Shown: in pieces, positions 36,622 through 46,254 of the stretch | How positions within the stretch are numbered: the stretch's first letter is position 1 | Layout of the letters: each line of letters opens with the position of its first letter | NCBI GenBank assembly: GCA_900757795.1 | Contig: CAAEPE010000045.1 | Span: 70,101 to 134,100, forward strand | Direction: 5' to 3' | From: an uncultured Phascolarctobacterium sp. | GTDB lineage: Bacteria; Bacillota; Negativicutes; Acidaminococcales; Acidaminococcaceae | Length of the DNA stretch: 64,000 bases | Made by a program: the position numbers and the translations under genes | The notes under the pieces: model-generated | What the model was told of the DNA's origin: nothing | What the model saw: the letters and a program-made list of their open reading frames with translations, nothing else | Databases searched by the model: none

Positions 36622-37569
36622 TTAAAGCCTCTTATAATTAGCAAAATGCAGCTTAACGAAATTTCTCAGAGCTTCTTTGCCAAATTTCTCTGCTAAAGTA
36701 CGCGCACAAGCCGTAGCAGCAGCACTACCGCCTTTAGGCAAAGCTAGCTCGCCTGCCTGCTGCGCCAAATCATCCATAGTATGTAAAAAACGCGCTCTTG
36801 CCAATACCGACGCTGCAGCAACCGCTAAATTACTCTCTGCCTTCGGCTGCTGACGCACTATGCAGTTAGGAAAGCGTTTTTGCAGCTGATAAATATTTAC
36901 TTTAGAAGTGGTAAACTGGTCAATCAATGCTTGATGACAATCTGCATGTCGCTCTAACACTTGACTTAAGGCAGCCACATGACCATAACCTAATAGCTGA
37001 TTCAGCTTGCCGCCTTGGGCAGCTACCTGCTCATAACGCAAATTATAAATTTTAGGTTTCAGTTCCAGCACGCTGTAATCGACAACCGTACCTTTAATTA
37101 CATCTTCAAGCTCTAAAATTTTTTTATCAGTAAGCAGTTTGCAATCTTTGACTCCGGCGGCAGCAAGTTTCACAGCAGTAGTATCGTCTACTATTACCGC
37201 TGCCACAACTAAAGAACCAAAAAAGTCACCCTTACCAGATTCGTCACTGCCAGCCCATAGACCTTGAGGAAAAGCAGTTAAAGTATCGGTAACATCATCA
37301 ACAGCATTATTGCTCCATCCTGTAGGCTTCTCGTTATTTCCAACCAGCTCCCTCACTTTAGCTTCTAAAGCGCTGTCGCCGCTAAAAACATAAGTCAGGC
37401 CTTTTTTGCCATTATAAATGTTCAAAATTAACTTAGCTTGAGCAAGCTGCATGACAAATTGGTATCCAAAATTGATATTTTTTTCATGAACTATATCTAA
37501 TACTTGCGAAATATTTTTTCTAGTGCTGTCTAAATATTGCGCAAAAGCGCTGTCCGTTAATTTTGTCAT
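36622..37569 (-). CDS. rnhC: Ribonuclease HIII
   Basis: The 315-residue enzyme cleaves RNA in RNA/DNA hybrids. The diagnostic GSDESGKGDFFGSLVVAAV (about 105-123) holds the first two acidic catalytic residues in the HIII form (DE-S-GKGD). VKDCKLLTDKKI and the basic QQPKAESNLAVAAASVLAR follow. The N-terminal ~90 residues are the TBP-like DNA-binding domain expected for RNase HIII. It starts 2 nt after the RND pump gene ends and is probably on the efflux transcript. Confidence 0.93.
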   Translation of the reverse strand: MTKLTDSAFAQYLDSTRKNISQVLDIVHEKNINFGYQFVMQLAQAKLILNIYNGKKGLTYVFSGDSALEAKVRELVGNNEKPTGWSNNAVDDVTDTLTAFPQGLWAGSDESGKGDFFGSLVVAAVIVDDTTAVKLAAAGVKDCKLLTDKKILELEDVIKGTVVDYSVLELKPKIYNLRYEQVAAQGGKLNQLLGYGHVAALSQVLERHADCHQALIDQFTTSKVNIYQLQKRFPNCIVRQQPKAESNLAVAAASVLARARFLHTMDDLAQQAGELALPKGGSAAATACARTLAEKFGKEALRNFVKLHFANYKRL

Positions 37570-37571
37570 TA

Positions 37572-40500
37572 TTAACTATGCTCTCCCCGTTCAACGTAAT
37601 GCTTAGACTTCCAATCCTCAAACAGCAGATAAATCAAGGGTACAACTACCAAAGTCAGCAGCGTAGAAGTAGTAAGACCGCCTACTAAAACTACGCCCAT
37701 GGATTGACGCAGCTCGGCACCTTCACCAATGCCTAAAGCAATAGGCAGCATACCTAAAATAGTAGACAGCGTCGTCATTAAAATTGGGCGTAAACGTAAA
37801 GAGCAGGCTTCTAAAACTGCTTCTTTCAGTTCCATACCATTTTCGCGAGCTTGATTAGCATAGTCCAAAAGCAGGATAGCGTTCTTTGTAACCAAACCTA
37901 ACAACATAATGAAACCAATCATACTCATCATGTTAGCCGTTTGTCCAGCGACCAAAAGTCCCAACACAGCGCCTATCAGCGCAAAAGGCAAGGAAGCCAT
38001 AATAATCAGCGGCTGAGAAAAGCTTTCAAATTGAGCAGCCAAAGTCATATAAACCATAACAACAGCCAAAACCACTGCCTTAGCAATTTCTCTGAAAGAA
38101 CGAGCCATATTATCTGCCTGACCAATCATTTTATAGTTATAGCCTGACGGCATATTCAATTCCGGAATATATTCATCTCTGGCTTTATTGATTAAATCGC
38201 CGGGGGACACACCTACTGCATTGGCATAAACAACAATCTGACGCTGCTTGTCCTCACGTTCGATACGGGTAGGACCGCTGCCGTAACTGATATCGGCAAT
38301 ATCACCTAAACGCACAAAGGTGCCGTTGGCAGAAGAAACGCGCAGATTGCTGACATCGTTAATATCGGTACGCTTGCTCTTATCCAGCTGCAAAATAATA
38401 TCGTAGTCATTATCGCCTACGGTAAAGCTGTTAGAGGTACTCTTACCCATAAATGCCATTTCCACTACTTCGCCTAAAGAAGTAGCGTTAAGTCCTAATT
38501 CACTGGCTTTAGCGTGGTCAAGACGAATGATGATTTCCGGCTCTTCATCAGAATCGGAAATATCAACGTCGGCAGCGCCAGGTGTATTACGCAGCTTATC
38601 TGCTAAGTCTAATGCATATTGCTTTAACTCTTTAATATTGCTGCCGCGCAGACCTATCTGCACAGGACGGCTATCTCCGCGACCGCCGCCTTGGTTAGAA
38701 ACAACGGCAACCTTTAAGCCTTCCACATTACGAAAATGCGCACGCAGCTCGTCCATAATCTGCTGCATAGAACGCTTGCGTTCCTCAATAGGCTTTAAAC
38801 GGATATCCAATGAGCCTTGGTTTACAGGATTACGCCCATTACCAATGTTCAAAGCAACAATGTTTACTTCGGGCAAACCGGAAACATATTCCTGCATAGG
38901 TTTAGCTAATTCTACTGTTTTATACAAACTGGTACCGTAAGGCGCTTTAAAATTTACGCTAAATTCGCCGGAATCATAGGTCGGCTGAAATTCCGTACCC
39001 AAAAAAGGCAGCAGCAGCAAATTGATGCCTAAGGACAAAACGCAGATAGAAACAACCTTTTTAGGCCGCTCTAAACACCACGCCATCAGAGAATTATACA
39101 TTTGGCGCACGCTTTGAAAACCGTTTTCAAAAGCGTCCAAGCAATGTTGTAAATATTTATTGCGGCTTTTAGCGCTTTCTTCTTCCGTTTCTACCTTAAT
39201 CCAATAAGCAGAAACCATAGGCGTCAGCGTAAAAGCTACTAACGTAGAAAAAGCAATGGCAAAGGCTACGGTCAAGCCAAACTGTTTGAAAAATTGGCCG
39301 ATAATTTCACCCATATTGCCAACAGGCACGAATACGGCAAACATTACGCAAGAGGTAGCCAATATTGCCAGCGTCAACTCCTCGGTGGCTTTGCGGGCGG
39401 CCACAAAAGGCGTTTCACCCATTTCTATATGACGGAATATATTTTCGATAACTACAATAGCGTCGTCTATAAGCATACCAATAGCTAAGGACAGCGCCAT
39501 CAATGACATATTATTCAAGGTAAAGTCCATTACCTTCATCATAAAGAACGTAGAAATAACTGCCGTAGGAATACACAAGCCGCCTACAATAGTAGCGCGG
39601 AAATTGCGCAAAAACATATAGGTAATCAGCAATGCTAAAAAGCCGCCAAACAAAATGGTATTCCATACATCGGCAATATTATCACGAATATATTTCGACT
39701 GGTCACGCACCTTCTCCACTTTAATATCAGGAGGCAGATTACTTTTCTGCAAAATTGCCATTTTGGCATTAACATTATCAGTTACATTTACCGTGTTGGT
39801 TTTAGATTGCTTACGCACAAAGGCCAAAACACTAGGCTCGCCATTAGCGCTGGCAAAGGTATCCTCATCCTCCCAATCATCTAAAACATCTGCTACATCA
39901 CTGATATACACAGGCCGACCATTATAATTGGCTACTACCACCTGACGAATATCGTCTACAGTGTTATATTTACCAACAGTGCGGACAGTCAGCTCCATGT
40001 CCTTATTTCGTGCTTTACCACCAGGAGTATTATAGTTGTTTTTATTGATAATGTCTTTAACTGTTTGATATGAAATGCCATATTCAGCAAGCTTTTGCGG
40101 CTGTAAAACAATGCGTATAGCACGCTGGCTGGCGCCTAAAACCGTTACCTCGGATACGCCGTCCACCATTTGCAACTCGTCCTTGATATTATCTTCGATA
40201 ATGCGGCGGATTTCACCGCGGCTGCGAGAAGCAGAGGAAAATGTATATGCCACAATAGCGCGGGCATTCAAATCAACTGTCTGTGTCACAGGCTCGTCAA
40301 TATCATCAGGCAACGCACGTCGCACGCTGGAAACCTTTTCACGTACTTCACTGGCTTTAACCTGGGGATCAACGCCTAAATTAAATTCCAAAACCGTTTC
40401 ACTGTAACCCTCTAAAACCGTAGATGAGAGAGTTTTGATGCCGGATACCTGGCTGACGCGGTTCTCGATAGGCTTGGTAATCAGAGTTTCCATTTCCTCC

Positions 40501-40661
40501 GGAGAAGCGCCGTCATAGGTAACGCGCACGCTGACAATCGGCAAATCAACGTCAGGATTTAAATCTACGCCAATCTCCGGATAACAGCGAATACCAAATA
40601 CTACCAACAGTAAAACGAACATGGTGGTAAATACAGGCCGTTTAATAAATGTACCTATCAT
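37572..40661 (-). CDS. RND-family efflux pump inner-membrane transporter (AcrB/MexB-like)
   Basis: The 1029-residue transporter follows the AcrB plan: TM1 at the N-terminus (TTMFVLLLVVFGI), a large periplasmic loop beginning VTYDGASPEEMETLITKPIE, TM4 with the proton-relay acidic pair in AIGMLIDDAIVVIENI (about 400), a second periplasmic loop and a C-terminal GLVTKNAILLLDYANQ. It exports drugs or amphiphiles across a two-membrane envelope with the fusion protein encoded 2 nt upstream. No TolC-like outer-membrane channel gene is in this window. The substrate is unknown. Confidence 0.93.
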   Translation of the reverse strand: MIGTFIKRPVFTTMFVLLLVVFGIRCYPEIGVDLNPDVDLPIVSVRVTYDGASPEEMETLITKPIENRVSQVSGIKTLSSTVLEGYSETVLEFNLGVDPQVKASEVREKVSSVRRALPDDIDEPVTQTVDLNARAIVAYTFSSASRSRGEIRRIIEDNIKDELQMVDGVSEVTVLGASQRAIRIVLQPQKLAEYGISYQTVKDIINKNNYNTPGGKARNKDMELTVRTVGKYNTVDDIRQVVVANYNGRPVYISDVADVLDDWEDEDTFASANGEPSVLAFVRKQSKTNTVNVTDNVNAKMAILQKSNLPPDIKVEKVRDQSKYIRDNIADVWNTILFGGFLALLITYMFLRNFRATIVGGLCIPTAVISTFFMMKVMDFTLNNMSLMALSLAIGMLIDDAIVVIENIFRHIEMGETPFVAARKATEELTLAILATSCVMFAVFVPVGNMGEIIGQFFKQFGLTVAFAIAFSTLVAFTLTPMVSAYWIKVETEEESAKSRNKYLQHCLDAFENGFQSVRQMYNSLMAWCLERPKKVVSICVLSLGINLLLLPFLGTEFQPTYDSGEFSVNFKAPYGTSLYKTVELAKPMQEYVSGLPEVNIVALNIGNGRNPVNQGSLDIRLKPIEERKRSMQQIMDELRAHFRNVEGLKVAVVSNQGGGRGDSRPVQIGLRGSNIKELKQYALDLADKLRNTPGAADVDISDSDEEPEIIIRLDHAKASELGLNATSLGEVVEMAFMGKSTSNSFTVGDNDYDIILQLDKSKRTDINDVSNLRVSSANGTFVRLGDIADISYGSGPTRIEREDKQRQIVVYANAVGVSPGDLINKARDEYIPELNMPSGYNYKMIGQADNMARSFREIAKAVVLAVVMVYMTLAAQFESFSQPLIIMASLPFALIGAVLGLLVAGQTANMMSMIGFIMLLGLVTKNAILLLDYANQARENGMELKEAVLEACSLRLRPILMTTLSTILGMLPIALGIGEGAELRQSMGVVLVGGLTTSTLLTLVVVPLIYLLFEDWKSKHYVERGEHS

Positions 40662-40663
40662 AA

Positions 40664-41782
40664 TTACTTACCAGCCTTTTCCAGTTTTATTTTACTGCCT
40701 TCACGCAGCTTGTTTTGGCCTTCGATAACAATAACATCCTGCTCGCTTAGACCGTTGAGCACTTCAGCAATTTTATCGTCTGTATAACCAATATTCAAAA
40801 CTCGGCGCTGTATAACCCCTTCCTCATCAGCAATAAAAACAGTCTGCTGGTCGTCACGCATAACAATAGCGTGAGCAGGAATCGTCAGCACATTTTGCTT
40901 GGGCAGAGCAGTCAAAAATACATTGGCATAAATACCTGCCAAAAGTCCCCGACTGTTATCAACACTTACCTCCGCAGCGAAGGTATGGGAAGGTAAATCC
41001 GCCACAGGAGCAATACGAGTGATTTTACCTACAAGATTTTTATCGGGATAAGCAGGCAGCTTAATCTGTGCTTCGTTGCCTACGCTGACACCAAAAACCT
41101 GTCCTTCAGGAATGTGAATCACGGTTTTAAGCGTACTAATATCAGCCACTGCAAAAATCGCCGTGCCGGCTTTAGCATAATAGCCTTCCTGATAATAACG
41201 TTTAGCAACAATACCGTCAGCAGGAGCTGTTAAAACCGTAGCATCGGATTTAGATTCCATGCCCTGCAAATTACCACGGGCAGCTTCAAGCTTAGCCGCT
41301 GCATTGTCACGGGCAAAACGGTAATTATCCACTACCTGCTCAGATACAGCGCCGGAAGCATACAATTTTTCGTAACGTGCCAATTCAGTTTCAGCTTTGC
41401 GCAGATTAACTTGTGCGTCAAGAAACGCGCCGCGAGCGTTCAATAAATCCGCATTGGTATCTACTTGCTCTAAAATAGCCAGCACTTGTCCCTTAACAAC
41501 GGCATCACCCTCTTGCACGTAAACCTTTTCCAAACGACCGTCCACTTTAGCAGCTACCTGTGCCTGCCATTCAGGATCCAAACTACCGCTGAAGCTCATT
41601 TGCGGAATAATAGTTTGACGCGTAGCATGTCCCGTTGTAACAGCAATAGACGTAGTGCGCGACATTCTCTCTGCTCTGACTTTATCATTTTGAATATTAC
41701 TATAAATACGATAAGCAATGATTAGGCAAATAGCAATTAAAATACCTAAAACTATGCGTACTTTATGATTTTGTAGATTCAT
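40664..41782 (-). CDS. RND efflux periplasmic adaptor (membrane-fusion protein)
   Basis: The 372-residue protein has an N-terminal membrane anchor (VRIVLGILIAICLIIAYRIY, about 8-27), a biotinyl-lipoyl half (VAAKVDGRLEKVYVQEGDAVVKGQVL), an alpha-hairpin (about 115-165), the second lipoyl half (TAPADGIVAKRYYQEGYYAKAG) and beta-barrel/membrane-proximal domains. It links the inner-membrane pump to an outer-membrane channel. It is the first gene of the efflux unit, behind its own promoter. I see no adjacent TetR- or MarR-type regulator. Confidence 0.92.
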   Translation of the reverse strand: MNLQNHKVRIVLGILIAICLIIAYRIYSNIQNDKVRAERMSRTTSIAVTTGHATRQTIIPQMSFSGSLDPEWQAQVAAKVDGRLEKVYVQEGDAVVKGQVLAILEQVDTNADLLNARGAFLDAQVNLRKAETELARYEKLYASGAVSEQVVDNYRFARDNAAAKLEAARGNLQGMESKSDATVLTAPADGIVAKRYYQEGYYAKAGTAIFAVADISTLKTVIHIPEGQVFGVSVGNEAQIKLPAYPDKNLVGKITRIAPVADLPSHTFAAEVSVDNSRGLLAGIYANVFLTALPKQNVLTIPAHAIVMRDDQQTVFIADEEGVIQRRVLNIGYTDDKIAEVLNGLSEQDVIVIEGQNKLREGSKIKLEKAGK

Positions 41783-41856
41783 GTTGTTACTCCTTCTGCA
41801 CTGTTACGAAAATCTAAATTCTTAACATCTTAATAACATATAAATATACATTTCAT

Positions 41857-41886
41857 ATTATACAGCGAAAACGCAGTTATGCGCAA
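41857..41886 (-). promoter_or_regulatory. Promoter of the RND efflux operon
   Basis: On the minus strand TTGCGC, an 18-nt spacer and TATAAT lie about 75 nt upstream of the adaptor start codon. The -10 is exact and the -35 is weak, as is common for regulated promoters. Confidence 0.55.
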
Positions 41887-41924
41887 GCAAAAGCTAACTC
41901 CTATCTTCGATATTTTTGTTTGCA

Positions 41925-41954
41925 GAAAAAAACGCAGGCCATAAGACCTGCGTT
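41925..41954 (-). terminator. Intrinsic terminator downstream of the tRNA gene
   Basis: On the minus strand AACGCAGG / CCTGCGTT (8 bp, 8-nt loop) is followed by seven T residues, about 30 nt past the tRNA 3' end. Confidence 0.88.
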
Positions 41955-41983
41955 AAAAGCTTATATTATATTTCATTTTGAAT

Positions 41984-42058
41984 TGGTGGGCCCAGTAGGG
42001 TTCGAACCTACGACCAGCCGGTTATGAGCCGGCGGCTCTACCACTGAGCTATAGGCCC
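41984..42058 (-). tRNA. tRNA with CAU anticodon, probably tRNA-Ile2 (lysidine type) rather than Met
   Basis: The 75-nt cloverleaf on the minus strand has a 7-bp acceptor stem (GGGCCTA with TGGGCCC, one wobble), D-arm GCTC...GAGC, anticodon arm CCGGCTCATAACCGG with anticodon CAT, T-arm GTAGGTTCGAACCTAC, discriminator A and an encoded CCA. The GGGCC start, the CTCATAA loop and the TGGTCGTAGG variable/T-arm region resemble Firmicute tRNA-Ile(k2CAU) more than elongator Met. It lies between rpoD and the efflux operon and has its own terminator. Confidence 0.85.
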
Positions 42059-42112
42059 ACTAAAGCAACTCAACAGTAATATCTTATTATAAAAATCATA
42101 ACATGTCAATAG

Positions 42113-43717
42113 TTATTCCAAAAAGTCTTTTAGCTTTTTGCTACGGCTGGGATGACGCAATTTGCGCAAAGCTTTAGCTTCGATTTGACGAATACGTTCA
42201 CGGGTTACACCAAAATGCTGGCCTACCTCTTCCAACGTACGACTGCGGCCATCTTCCAAACCAAAGCGCAGCTCTAACACGCGTTTTTCACGCATAGTCA
42301 AGGTTTCCAAAACCTCCTCAAGCTGTTCACGCAGCAAAGTAAAGGAAGCAGCATCCGCAGGTGCAGGCGCGTCATGATCTTCAATAAAATCGCCAAGATG
42401 GGAATCTTCTTCTTCACCTATAGGCGTTTCCAAAGAAACAGGCTCTTGGGCAATTTTCATAATCTCACGCACTCTATCAACAGTGGTATCCATTTCTTTA
42501 GCAATTTCCTGCGGCAGCGGTTCGCGTCCCAACTCTTGCAAAAGCTGACGTGATACGCGAATGAGCTTGTTAATTGTTTCAACCATGTGTACAGGAATAC
42601 GAATTGTACGTGCTTGGTCAGCAATGGCACGGGTAATTGCTTGACGAATCCACCATGTTGCATAGGTACTGAACTTAAAGCCCTTATTATAATCAAATTT
42701 TTCTACTGCTTTAATCAAGCCTAAATTGCCTTCTTGAATCAAATCCAAGAACAGCATACCACGACCTACATAACGCTTAGCAATGCTTACAACTAAACGC
42801 AGATTTGCCTCAGACAGACATTTTTTAGCATCATTTCCCTGTTGGCGCACAGCCTTCAACAGTTTAGCAAAATCCTCTTCCAGATCCAAATACTGCTCTG
42901 TTATTGCAGCGCTCTTTTCCCGTCCGTTGCTTAAGCGGCTTTTAACTTCCTCTAAAAGGGTTTTCAATTGGTAAAGATTATGTACATCCTTATCACTGGT
43001 AGGACGCTGAATAACCAAACGGTCACATTCCGAGATTAAGCATTTTTGCTCCGCCATCAAACGCTGCAAATGCAGCCTTTCGTCGCGAGTAAACTCAAAA
43101 ATAAGTTCTTCATAATCTTCAATCTTATAGGGATTACCCTCTTCTTGACGATTCTTAATCATAGCTAAAACCTTAAATACGGAACGCATATTTGTCATAT
43201 GCCATTCATCATGCAAATAATTTTTGATTTTAGCAACTAATTTTTCAGTATCGTCAGTACCGCTGAAAACAGGTACATCTAAAGCAATCATTTTGCCGCG
43301 CAAAAGACGTTCAGCCTGACGACCTTTATCCATGCGCTTCGCCAGCTTAATCTCATCCTCGCCTACCAGCAGAGGTACACGGCCAATTTCTTTCAAATAC
43401 ATACGCACCGGATCATCAATGCTGATGCCCTCCGGCACAGTTAAATTAGCTAGCTCTGCTTCGGAAATATCTTCATTTTCGTTAGCCTCATCATTATCGA
43501 CAACCGGTAAAATATCGTCTGCCGAAATAGTGTCCTCAACAACCTCTATCCCTTTTTGGCTAAGTATCTCACAAAGCTGGATTGTTTCATCTGGAGACAA
43601 ATCCATAGCGCTAACAGCATTATTTATTTCACTATAAGTGAGAACACCATTATGAGCTTTACCCTTTTGTAGCAACTCATCAATTTGTTCCTGTGTTAAC
43701 TGTCCATTATTTTCCAT
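42113..43717 (-). CDS. rpoD: Principal RNA polymerase sigma factor (RpoD/SigA)
   Basis: The protein has about 534 residues. It shows a 1.1-like N-terminus (LTQEQIDELLQKGK), region 1.2 DDPVRMYLKEIGRVPLL, regions 2.1-2.4 (NLRLVVSIAKRYVGRGMLFLDLIQEGN; KFSTYATWWIRQAI), regions 3 and 4.2 (TLEEVGQHFGVTRERIRQIEAKAL). I set the start at 43717, where GGAGGGAGGG lies just upstream; a longer frame overlaps the end of dnaG. It is encoded directly after dnaG in the classical macromolecular-synthesis arrangement, consistent with TTGACA/TATAAT-like promoters seen across the window. Confidence 0.97.
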   Translation of the reverse strand: MENNGQLTQEQIDELLQKGKAHNGVLTYSEINNAVSAMDLSPDETIQLCEILSQKGIEVVEDTISADDILPVVDNDEANENEDISEAELANLTVPEGISIDDPVRMYLKEIGRVPLLVGEDEIKLAKRMDKGRQAERLLRGKMIALDVPVFSGTDDTEKLVAKIKNYLHDEWHMTNMRSVFKVLAMIKNRQEEGNPYKIEDYEELIFEFTRDERLHLQRLMAEQKCLISECDRLVIQRPTSDKDVHNLYQLKTLLEEVKSRLSNGREKSAAITEQYLDLEEDFAKLLKAVRQQGNDAKKCLSEANLRLVVSIAKRYVGRGMLFLDLIQEGNLGLIKAVEKFDYNKGFKFSTYATWWIRQAITRAIADQARTIRIPVHMVETINKLIRVSRQLLQELGREPLPQEIAKEMDTTVDRVREIMKIAQEPVSLETPIGEEEDSHLGDFIEDHDAPAPADAASFTLLREQLEEVLETLTMREKRVLELRFGLEDGRSRTLEEVGQHFGVTRERIRQIEAKALRKLRHPSRSKKLKDFLE

Positions 43718-43751
43718 GGTGTTCCCTCCCTCCGTATTATTCAATAGATTT

Positions 43752-45530
43752 TCACTTTCCATAGAGCTTTTTGATTTCATCCTTTATCCTTTGTGTCTCC
43801 ATTAGCTCATGCAAAAAACGTTCATCTGCCAACCTTTCGTATTCATCTGCCAGCAAACGATGTTTTTCATATTCCTGCTCTAAAAATTCACGCTGCAGCT
43901 GACGCAAGCAATCATCTACAAACTTTTCTTCATCCCCTTGCGGAAGCTCCTTTGTCCTAATGCCTGCCAAAACAGACTGCGCCGTAGCATCTAAAGCATC
44001 ATTTAATTTATCAACAGTAAAAGCGTTTTCTGCCTGCAAATTTGTTAAATGCTGGTATATTTGTGCTAAGACAGTATCAGTCCATCCTATTTTATCAACT
44101 ATCTCTTGACATTTTACTGTGAGCCAAGGATATTCTAAAAGCACAGCCAATAGCTGCTGCTCTGCCTGACAGCCAACATTTGCAGCTTTAACAGGAGTGA
44201 TTGGCACATATCCGCTTTCGCTGCCAGCTCTATTCTTTCTTGCTGCCTTACGATATTCCTCTACAATAAGTCCCTCGTCAATAGTCAGCCTTTGTGCGAG
44301 CCTGCGAATATGCTCTGCCGCCTCAATTTCGCTTTTACATTCTAATAGGAATGGTAGTATATTCGACACGGCGTCGACTTTTCCTGCTAAATTGGTCACA
44401 TCATTTTGTAAAATTGTTTCTTCAATTTGAAAATCAATACCATTTTGTGCCACTGCGATGACCTGCAGAAAAGCATTCTTGCCATGAATACGAACATATT
44501 CGTCAGGATCTTTACCTTCAGGCACACCTGCAATGCGCACCTTTAAACCAGCTTCTCTGGCAATGCTTGCTGCTCTTACAGAAGCTCTGCGCCCCGCACT
44601 GTCGCTGTCATAGCAAAAAACAACTTCGTCGGCAGCACGCTTCAAAACTTTAGCCTGCTCCTGTGCAAAGGCAGTTCCCATAGACGCCACAACATTTTCG
44701 ATACCTGCCGCATGCAGGCTAATAGCATCCATATAACCTTCTACCACAATCGCCTGCCTGCTGGCGCGAATAGCTTTCAAAGCTACATCCATAGCAAATA
44801 AAATGCGTCGCTTATTAAACCATTCTGTTTCAGCAGTGTTTAAATATTTAGGCGTGCTGCTATCAAGTACACGTCCGCCAAACCCCACTATACGTCCTTT
44901 AGGATCTTTAATGGGTATCATTACCCTATTCCTAAATTTATCATAAAATTGTGTTTTACCTTTAGCAGTTAACCCTGCTGCCAGCAATTCATTGGGTTGA
45001 TAACCACGCCGTCCCAAATTTGTCAACAAGGCACCAAAGCTGTCTAAAGCATAGCCTATAGAAAAGCTATCAATTATTTTTTGATCAACACCTCGTCCCA
45101 ACAAATAAGACAACGCAGGCTTACCATACTGAGTATTCAAAAGGCAGGCTTGGAAAAATTTTGCCGCTGTTGCATTTATCTCAAAAATGCGTTCTCGTTG
45201 CTTCTCACGCTTCATTTCCAAGGCTGATTTTTGCCGTTCCGGTACCGGAATACCATAACGCCCAGCCAGTAGCTTCATTGCATCTATAAAGGTACAGTTT
45301 TCAATTTTCATGATAAATTTAAAAATATCGCCGCCTTCATGACAGCCGAAGCAGTAAAACATATTCTTGGCGGGATTCACAGCAAAAGACGGAGTTTTTT
45401 CACCATGGAAAGGGCAGCAGCCCCAAAAATTTTGTCCGCGTTTTTTTAGTGGTACATAACCGGAGATAACTTCTACAATATCAGCACTACCGCGCACCTG
45501 CTCTTTAAAGCTTTCAAATTCTCCTTCCAT
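43752..45530 (-). CDS. dnaG: DNA primase
   Basis: The protein has about 592 residues and synthesises RNA primers for replication. The N-terminal CHC2 zinc finger is visible (CCPFHGEKTPSF...FYCFGCHEGGD), then the RNA polymerase domain and the Toprim core (VVEGYMDAISL; FCYDSDSAGRRAS). The C-terminal ~150 residues form the DnaB-binding helical region. The start at 45530 has GGAGG 9 nt upstream; the longer upstream frame is unconserved. It lies 34 nt before rpoD. Confidence 0.96.
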   Translation of the reverse strand: MEGEFESFKEQVRGSADIVEVISGYVPLKKRGQNFWGCCPFHGEKTPSFAVNPAKNMFYCFGCHEGGDIFKFIMKIENCTFIDAMKLLAGRYGIPVPERQKSALEMKREKQRERIFEINATAAKFFQACLLNTQYGKPALSYLLGRGVDQKIIDSFSIGYALDSFGALLTNLGRRGYQPNELLAAGLTAKGKTQFYDKFRNRVMIPIKDPKGRIVGFGGRVLDSSTPKYLNTAETEWFNKRRILFAMDVALKAIRASRQAIVVEGYMDAISLHAAGIENVVASMGTAFAQEQAKVLKRAADEVVFCYDSDSAGRRASVRAASIAREAGLKVRIAGVPEGKDPDEYVRIHGKNAFLQVIAVAQNGIDFQIEETILQNDVTNLAGKVDAVSNILPFLLECKSEIEAAEHIRRLAQRLTIDEGLIVEEYRKAARKNRAGSESGYVPITPVKAANVGCQAEQQLLAVLLEYPWLTVKCQEIVDKIGWTDTVLAQIYQHLTNLQAENAFTVDKLNDALDATAQSVLAGIRTKELPQGDEEKFVDDCLRQLQREFLEQEYEKHRLLADEYERLADERFLHELMETQRIKDEIKKLYGK

Positions 45531-45732
45531 TACAACATGCCTCCACTGTGATTTTACACATAACATATATTCAATGCTTAACAGCAAAATCCTCTTTTTT
45601 CTTGAAAAAAATTTTAAAATCTAAGTGAATTAGACTTGCGATGCTCTTTAAAACGTACTATAATAATTAGTACGCTAAATTTATATTCACTACAATCTTA
45701 GCTTACTGACTATTTTTAGAGGTAATAAAACA

Positions 45733-46215
45733 ATGAAAAAGATTTTTTTATTAATTATGATGCTGCTAATGTTGCTGCCTACAATCTGCTTTGCTGCCGA
45801 ACCAATCATCCAAAGCGACAGCAGAACTTTTAATCCCCTCAAAGGAATTTATGACTTGCGAGGTAATGTTTTTGTGCAATTTCCCGTTAAAGACATTACC
45901 ATGACCATTAACGCTGATACTGCTCAAGTATATATTTACAACATGGAGGTTCACGGCCAAAACAATATCACTTTGAGCTTTGGCGACATGAGCTTTAAAT
46001 GTGATAAGGTAGACGTTTATCATTCTGATAGAACTGCCTATGTTTCTGAAAATTGTATTTTTCAGGATGGGAATACTAATATAACGTCCGATAAAGGCAG
46101 CTACTCCTGGAAAACTAAAATCGCCGCTTTTCAAGGCAACGTTAAGGTTAACGGTCAACCACATGACGGCGATATAGCTTATAATGTAATAACGAAAAAG
46201 CTCATTGAGCCATAA
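45733..46215 (+). CDS. LptA/OstA-like periplasmic protein (lipopolysaccharide-transport fold)
   Basis: The 160-residue protein begins with a signal peptide (MKKIFLLIMMLLMLLPTICFAA). It is followed by one beta-jellyroll OstA domain of the LptA type, with repeating strands such as LRGNVFVQF, ITMTINADTAQVYIYN and WKTKIAAFQGNVKVNGQ. LptA proteins bridge LPS from the inner to the outer membrane, so its presence supports a diderm envelope. It is short and stands alone: no lptB, lptC or kdsC neighbours are seen. It could be a general OstA-fold protein rather than LptA itself. Confidence 0.75.
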   Translation: MKKIFLLIMMLLMLLPTICFAAEPIIQSDSRTFNPLKGIYDLRGNVFVQFPVKDITMTINADTAQVYIYNMEVHGQNNITLSFGDMSFKCDKVDVYHSDRTAYVSENCIFQDGNTNITSDKGSYSWKTKIAAFQGNVKVNGQPHDGDIAYNVITKKLIEP

Positions 46216-46251
46216 AAAAATTCCGAAGCATTTCCGCTTCGGAATTTTTTT
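46213..46251. terminator. Bidirectional terminator between the LptA-like gene and ppsR
   Basis: TTCCGAAGC / GCTTCGGAA (9 bp, 6-nt loop) is flanked by seven A residues on one side and six T residues on the other. It serves the convergent genes on both strands. Confidence 0.92.
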
Positions 46252-46254
46252 ACT